From JBEKHI01 sp050012355 (GTDB taxonomy: Bacteria; Actinomycetota; Actinomycetes; Streptosporangiales; Streptosporangiaceae), in NCBI GenBank assembly GCA_050012355.1, contig JBEKHI010000192.1:1-15179 (forward strand): a DNA stretch of 15,179 nt. Reading direction: 5' to 3'. Below the pieces are notes generated by a model. The model searched no databases. It was not told where the DNA came from and saw only the letters and a program-made list of their open reading frames with translations. Made by a program: the position numbers and the translations under genes. Shown in pieces: positions 12,151-15,179 of the stretch. Within the stretch, counting starts at the first letter, position 1; every line of letters begins with the position of its first letter.

Positions 12151-12686
12151 TCGGCCGGATTCACGCGGCTAGGGCGCTCCGCGAGGATCGCGGGCAGCTC
12201 GGCCATCCAGCCGAGAACCGCCTCCTCGTACCGGACCCCGAAGGCGACCGTGGCGCGCTGGTACCCGTCGAGTCCGGGATCGTCGCGCAGCGACCGGTAC
12301 CGAGCGAGCCGTTCCTGGTGCGCGCCGCGGTGTGCCTCCGCGAACTCAAGCAGCCGGTCGGCACCGAGCCACGAGCCGAACGCCATCGTCAACAGCAGCG
12401 GGTAGCGGATCTGCTCGATCGGCGGCTGCCGAGCCACCCATCCGGCGAACGCCTCCCTGCCCGCCTCGGTGATCCGGTATGGCTGCTTAGCCCTTGGCCC
12501 GGTGCCGGCTGGGGCGACCAGCCCGCGCTCGCTGAGCGCCGCCAGCTCCCGGTACACCTGGCTGCGTGTCACATGCCAGAAGTCCCCGATGATCTCGTCC
12601 GCGGCCTTCGCCAGCTCATAGCCACTGAGCTCGCCGCCCGTCAGGAAGCCGAGCAGGGCAGCGGCGGTTGGATTTAGTTCAGTCAC
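12147..12686 (-). CDS. PadR-family transcriptional regulator
   Basis: A 179-residue regulator. The winged helix (about 5-80) reads ALLGFLTGGELSGYELAKAADEIIGDFWHVTRSQVYRELAALSERGLV with the wing KQPYRITEAGREAFAGW, the classical PadR signature. The second half (about 95-170) is the helical dimerisation domain, LLTMAFGSWLG to YEEAVLGWMAELPAIL, similar to the Vir_C domain. It binds DNA as a dimer and usually represses a divergent gene and itself; a divergent membrane-protein gene starts 69 bases away. GTG 12686 is preferred because GGAA lies six bases upstream, whereas GTG 12698 lacks a ribosome site. The last four bases overlap the stop of the FAD oxidoreductase gene. Its ligand is unknown. Confidence 0.93.
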   Translation of the reverse strand: MTELNPTAAALLGFLTGGELSGYELAKAADEIIGDFWHVTRSQVYRELAALSERGLVAPAGTGPRAKQPYRITEAGREAFAGWVARQPPIEQIRYPLLLTMAFGSWLGADRLLEFAEAHRGAHQERLARYRSLRDDPGLDGYQRATVAFGVRYEEAVLGWMAELPAILAERPSRVNPAD

Positions 12687-12755
12687 TTGACATTCCACTG
12701 TAGACGGTGTGTGCTAGGGCCTAGATAGTCCACTGTGTCATATCGGAGGTAGCTT
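12687..12755. promoter_or_regulatory. Divergent promoter/operator between PadR gene and membrane-protein gene
   Basis: A perfect -35 hexamer TTGACA (12687-12692) faces the membrane-protein gene; TGTGCT (12710-12715) is 17 bases on, a weak -10. The perfect inverted repeat CTAGG-G-CCTAG (12714-12724) overlaps the end of it, and the direct repeat TCCACTGT occurs at 12694-12701 and 12729-12736. These are candidate PadR sites. They do not match the ATGT-N8-ACAT PadR consensus closely. Confidence 0.45.
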
Positions 12756-13280
12756 GTGTGGACAACCCTCCTCATCATCCACATCATGAGCGGCAGCCTC
12801 GCGCTGCTCGCGGGTCCGGTCGCGATGACGCTCCCCAAGCGGCATGGCTGGCATACCAGGCTCGGCACCGGCTACGTCGTGCTGGTGGGCCTGCTGTCCG
12901 CGAGCGCCATCGGGCTCGCCGCCATGAAGCCAGCGCTCTGGTGGCTCGGCGTGATCGCGGGCGCGACGCTGGCCGCGGTGCTGGCCGGCCGCGAACTGCG
13001 CCGCAGGCACCCTCCGGGCTGGCTGCCGTTGCACATCTCGCTGATGTGCGGCTCCTACGTCTCACTAACTACGGCACTGCTCGTCGTCAACCTGGGTCTC
13101 GGCAGTGTGCTGGCCTGGGTGGTCCCCACGGTGATCGGGACCCCGTTGATCGCCCGCCGCGCGTATCTCGCCGCGGTACATCCCGGCAGAACCTGGCTCG
13201 GTCGCGAGGCACGGGAAGTCTCCCGGCCGCACGCTCCAGCGTCGCATGACGCTTCCGCGGTCCAGGTCGAGAAGGCCTAG
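12756..13280 (+). CDS. DUF2306-like integral membrane protein
   Basis: A 174-residue protein with four to five hydrophobic segments: LLIIHIMSGSLALLAGPVAM, GYVVLVGLLSASAIGLAAM, ALWWLGVIAGATLAAVLAG, SLMCGSYVSLTTALLVVNLGLG and VLAWVVPTVIGTPLIARRAYL. Histidines with a following glycine in the first segment (H9-x3-G13) and in WHTRLGTGY (H33-x3-G37) resemble the DUF2306 family of unknown function. A hydrophilic tail of about 30 residues follows. GTG 12756 is supported by GGAGG at 12745-12749, six bases upstream. It is divergent from the PadR gene and is the most likely target of that regulator. Its stop TAG overlaps the stop of the convergent glycoside hydrolase gene within a single CTAG. Role unknown. 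Confidence 0.82.
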   Translation: MWTTLLIIHIMSGSLALLAGPVAMTLPKRHGWHTRLGTGYVVLVGLLSASAIGLAAMKPALWWLGVIAGATLAAVLAGRELRRRHPPGWLPLHISLMCGSYVSLTTALLVVNLGLGSVLAWVVPTVIGTPLIARRAYLAAVHPGRTWLGREAREVSRPHAPASHDASAVQVEKA

Positions 13281-15067
13281 GGCATGATGTCGACGCTATC
13301 GAGGGCGATGTTGTTTCCGCTGCTGGAGGTGTCGTGGGTGCCTGTGCAGGTGATGGTCAGGGTGTGAGTGCCTTCGGCAAGGGTCGGGCTGGTCCAGACG
13401 ACGCCGCTGGCGATACGCGTCGCGGAATAGTCGTCCACCGCGGTCGGGCTGCCTCCGTCGACGGAGATGTCCATGATGCCCTGGTCGACGTCCCTTACGG
13501 CGTGGAGTGCGATCTCGGTGCCGGTGAACGTGAGGGTGGCGACGGAGCCGGCGGTGTAGCTCCAGTTGGCGGTGCCGTCATACATGTCGGGCACTCCGGT
13601 GGTCTCGCCCCAGTTGGACCCGTACTGGAAGTAGTTGGGCGAGGGAGTGGTGACGGCTCCGTCAACGTTGACCGAGCCGGTGGTAGCCGGAGTGATAGTC
13701 ACGAAGTACGCATCGTTGGCCGCCGCCCAGTTGATCGGCAGCGAGAGGCTTGCCGTGCCGGGGGCGAGGATCTGTGAACTGACGACGATGGGCTGAGGCA
13801 GCGGGTTCTGGTCAGGGATGCGCTGGACAACGACATTGGCACCGGTGCTGCTGAAGGCCCACGGGATGGCCGAGAGCCCGTTGAGGTTGAGCGTAACGGT
13901 CCCGGTGTTGCCGGCGTCATCGCCGAGCAAGACGGTCGCGATTTGCCGCGAGCCGTCTTCGGCGGCCACCGCGTCAGTGGAACTGCCGTCAGACACCGAC
14001 GCGAGGCTGCCGGTGACATCGGCGTAGTCCTTATAGACCCACCACTGGCCGGTGGGGACATAGCTGCCGCTGCTGTTCTGCACGAGAGTCTGGTCGAGGC
14101 TGCCGACGTTGCAGCAGTCGGCCCAGATCGCGTGGTCGGCGTAGCTGATTCCGGATTCCGCGAGCTGCGCGAGGTACCAGGCCTCGTAGCCCGCGTTTTC
14201 CCCGGAGGTGTTGAGGTACTCGTTCATGGAGAGCTTCACGCCGGTGATGCCGTCCGCGGCCAGGTCGCTGTTGACGGTGGCGGCGTCGGCGACCGGGGTG
14301 CCGCTGAAGTGCCAGTTGAGGTACGTAGGCACGGTGCCAGCGGCCTGCGCTCCGCTGAGGAACTCGGTGATGTAGTTGTTGTTGAAGTTCGACACGCTCG
14401 GGCCGACGATGCTCGCCGACGGGACGAGCCTGCGGATCTCATTGACGGCGGAGTCCCACATCTGGAAGTACTGCGTTCCCGCGTACCCGGGTGCCCAGAA
14501 GGATGCGTTGTCGGGCTCGTTCCAGATGTCGTAGTTGACGGTCACGCCAGCGGCTTGCACGTCAGCGACCACATCGTCGATGAAGCTGATCCAGTTGGCG
14601 CAGTTCCCGTCCGCGCACGGGTAAACGGTGTCGCTGGGCTGGGTGGTATCCGCCCCGTAGAGGTCGCTGAGCAGCAGGTCGTACGTGGCGTGAGTTGGCC
14701 CGTCGTTGAGTCGCTGGGCTTGGTCGATCGCGGAATCGATCCGGGTAGTGAAGCCGGTTCCGTCGGTGTATCCGTCGCCGATCCAGCCTCCGCCGGCGAG
14801 TCTGGCACCGCCGCCACGACCGGAGGTGGGTGCGAGGGAGGCCAGCAGCCCGTCGTCGGGCTCGGTGCCGTCTTGCGAGAGTCCGTAGAGGAATCCGGAG
14901 CCGACGCCGTTCGCGGTGCCACTGGTGCTGGCGAAGTTGACGGTGACCGTCTGGCCGCTGGCCAGGGCGGGCGCCGCGGGCGCGGCGATGGCGGCGACGA
15001 CCGCCGCCGCGACACTGAGGGTGATGAGCGTGCGCCTGGTGCGGACACGCCGTCGCGGGAGTTGCAT
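13277..15067 (-). CDS. Secreted glycoside hydrolase, clan GH-A type, with C-terminal beta domain
   Basis: A 596-residue exported protein. Residues 1-36 form a signal peptide with arginine clusters (RRRVRTRRTLITLSV), a long alanine-rich hydrophobic stretch and ALA-S as likely cleavage site; TRRTLI makes Tat export possible. The next part (about 40-355) resembles a clan GH-A barrel: the string DIWNEPDN carries the probable acid/base E184, and KLSMNEYL carries the probable nucleophile E283, about 100 residues apart as in GH39/GH5-like enzymes. A linker-like domain to about 465 is followed by a beta-rich domain (about 475-596, FQYGSNWGETTGVPDMYDGTANWSY to NIALDSVDI) like galactose-binding jelly rolls that attach to carbohydrate. 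It would cut a polysaccharide outside the cell; the exact linkage is not clear. ATG 15067 has GAGGA upstream. A palindrome in the promoter region suggests sugar-dependent repression. Confidence 0.87.
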   Translation of the reverse strand: MQLPRRRVRTRRTLITLSVAAAVVAAIAAPAAPALASGQTVTVNFASTSGTANGVGSGFLYGLSQDGTEPDDGLLASLAPTSGRGGGARLAGGGWIGDGYTDGTGFTTRIDSAIDQAQRLNDGPTHATYDLLLSDLYGADTTQPSDTVYPCADGNCANWISFIDDVVADVQAAGVTVNYDIWNEPDNASFWAPGYAGTQYFQMWDSAVNEIRRLVPSASIVGPSVSNFNNNYITEFLSGAQAAGTVPTYLNWHFSGTPVADAATVNSDLAADGITGVKLSMNEYLNTSGENAGYEAWYLAQLAESGISYADHAIWADCCNVGSLDQTLVQNSSGSYVPTGQWWVYKDYADVTGSLASVSDGSSTDAVAAEDGSRQIATVLLGDDAGNTGTVTLNLNGLSAIPWAFSSTGANVVVQRIPDQNPLPQPIVVSSQILAPGTASLSLPINWAAANDAYFVTITPATTGSVNVDGAVTTPSPNYFQYGSNWGETTGVPDMYDGTANWSYTAGSVATLTFTGTEIALHAVRDVDQGIMDISVDGGSPTAVDDYSATRIASGVVWTSPTLAEGTHTLTITCTGTHDTSSSGNNIALDSVDIMP

Positions 15068-15179
15068 GGGCGTTCCTCTTCTCTCGTCCGGGCCCCTAGG
15101 GGTCGTCGGCCTGGGTCAAAGCGGTTTGACTGAGGACCATGCGCATCACGCCACCGTCCCGATGCTGCCGCGGTCGACG
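15068..15179 (-). promoter_or_regulatory. Promoter region of the glycoside hydrolase gene
   Basis: The last 112 bases hold the GAGGA ribosome site (just upstream of ATG 15067), the palindrome CCCCTAGGGG (15093-15102) and the LacI-like palindrome at 15115-15130. On the minus strand TTGACC within that palindrome could be a -35, with a poor -10 near the CCCCTAGGGG. No gene is seen here. Confidence 0.4.
15115..15130. promoter_or_regulatory. LacI-type operator candidate
   Basis: GTCAAAGCGGTTTGAC is a 6-4-6 inverted repeat with a central CG step, the hallmark of LacI/GalR-family operators. It overlaps a TTGACC that could be the -35 of the hydrolase promoter, which would fit repression released by a sugar. 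The regulator gene is not in the window. Confidence 0.45.

Noticed and set aside
12758..13249. 163-residue frame overlapping the DUF2306-like gene
   Set aside because: It is rich in arginine and proline and lacks membrane segments, unlike the GGAGG-preceded frame starting at 12756.
13943..15133. 396-residue plus-strand open frame opposite the glycoside hydrolase
   Set aside because: Its valine/glycine/arginine-rich composition mirrors the codon pattern of the real minus-strand gene, which has a signal peptide, catalytic motifs and a ribosome site.

Overview
The window is high-GC DNA (about two thirds G+C by eye) with GTG starts, GGAGG-type ribosome sites, DesK/NarL-type two-component systems, and ABC permease and PadR families typical of Actinomycetota. 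It is most likely a chromosomal accessory stretch of a streptomycete-like or related filamentous actinomycete. The species cannot be named from sequence alone. No rRNA, tRNA, CRISPR array, intact insertion sequence or integrase is visible.

Left part (1-3744). The 3' end of a degenerate histidine-kinase-like gene is followed by its LuxR-type response regulator (508-1155). This converges on a small SnoaL/NTF2-like gene (1290-1685, minus). That gene is divergent from a short-chain dehydrogenase (1902-2615) whose usual catalytic tyrosine is replaced by glycine. Next comes a decayed fragment of an Ig-like repeat surface protein (2697-3410, readable only by changing frame twice), then a 334-base non-coding stretch with inverted and direct repeats.

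Centre (3745-10996). Two ABC transporters bracket a two-component system. The first is a MacB/LolD-type ATPase plus an 853-residue FtsX/MacB-type permease (3745-7062). A sensor kinase and NarL-type regulator (8957 down to 7722 and beyond, minus) converge on that permease. They are divergent from a second, BcrA-type ATPase plus ABC-2 permease pair (9240-10996). The arrangement suggests, but does not prove, that the kinase/regulator pair controls one or both exporters in an envelope-stress or drug-response module. The regulator has lost its expected stop codon, and its frame runs about 140 codons into the antisense of the permease gene.

Right part (11050-15179). A DAO-family FAD oxidoreductase is followed by a convergent PadR regulator, which is divergent from a DUF2306-like membrane protein. 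That protein converges on a secreted clan GH-A-type glycoside hydrolase whose promoter region carries a LacI-type palindrome. Both convergent pairs overlap by exactly the four bases of their stop codons.

I see no clearly new multi-gene system. The most unusual items are the regulator read-through, the overlapping stops, the short repeat shared by the upstream regions of the two ABC operons, the six-codon upstream ORF coupled to the dehydrogenase, and the eroded repeat protein.
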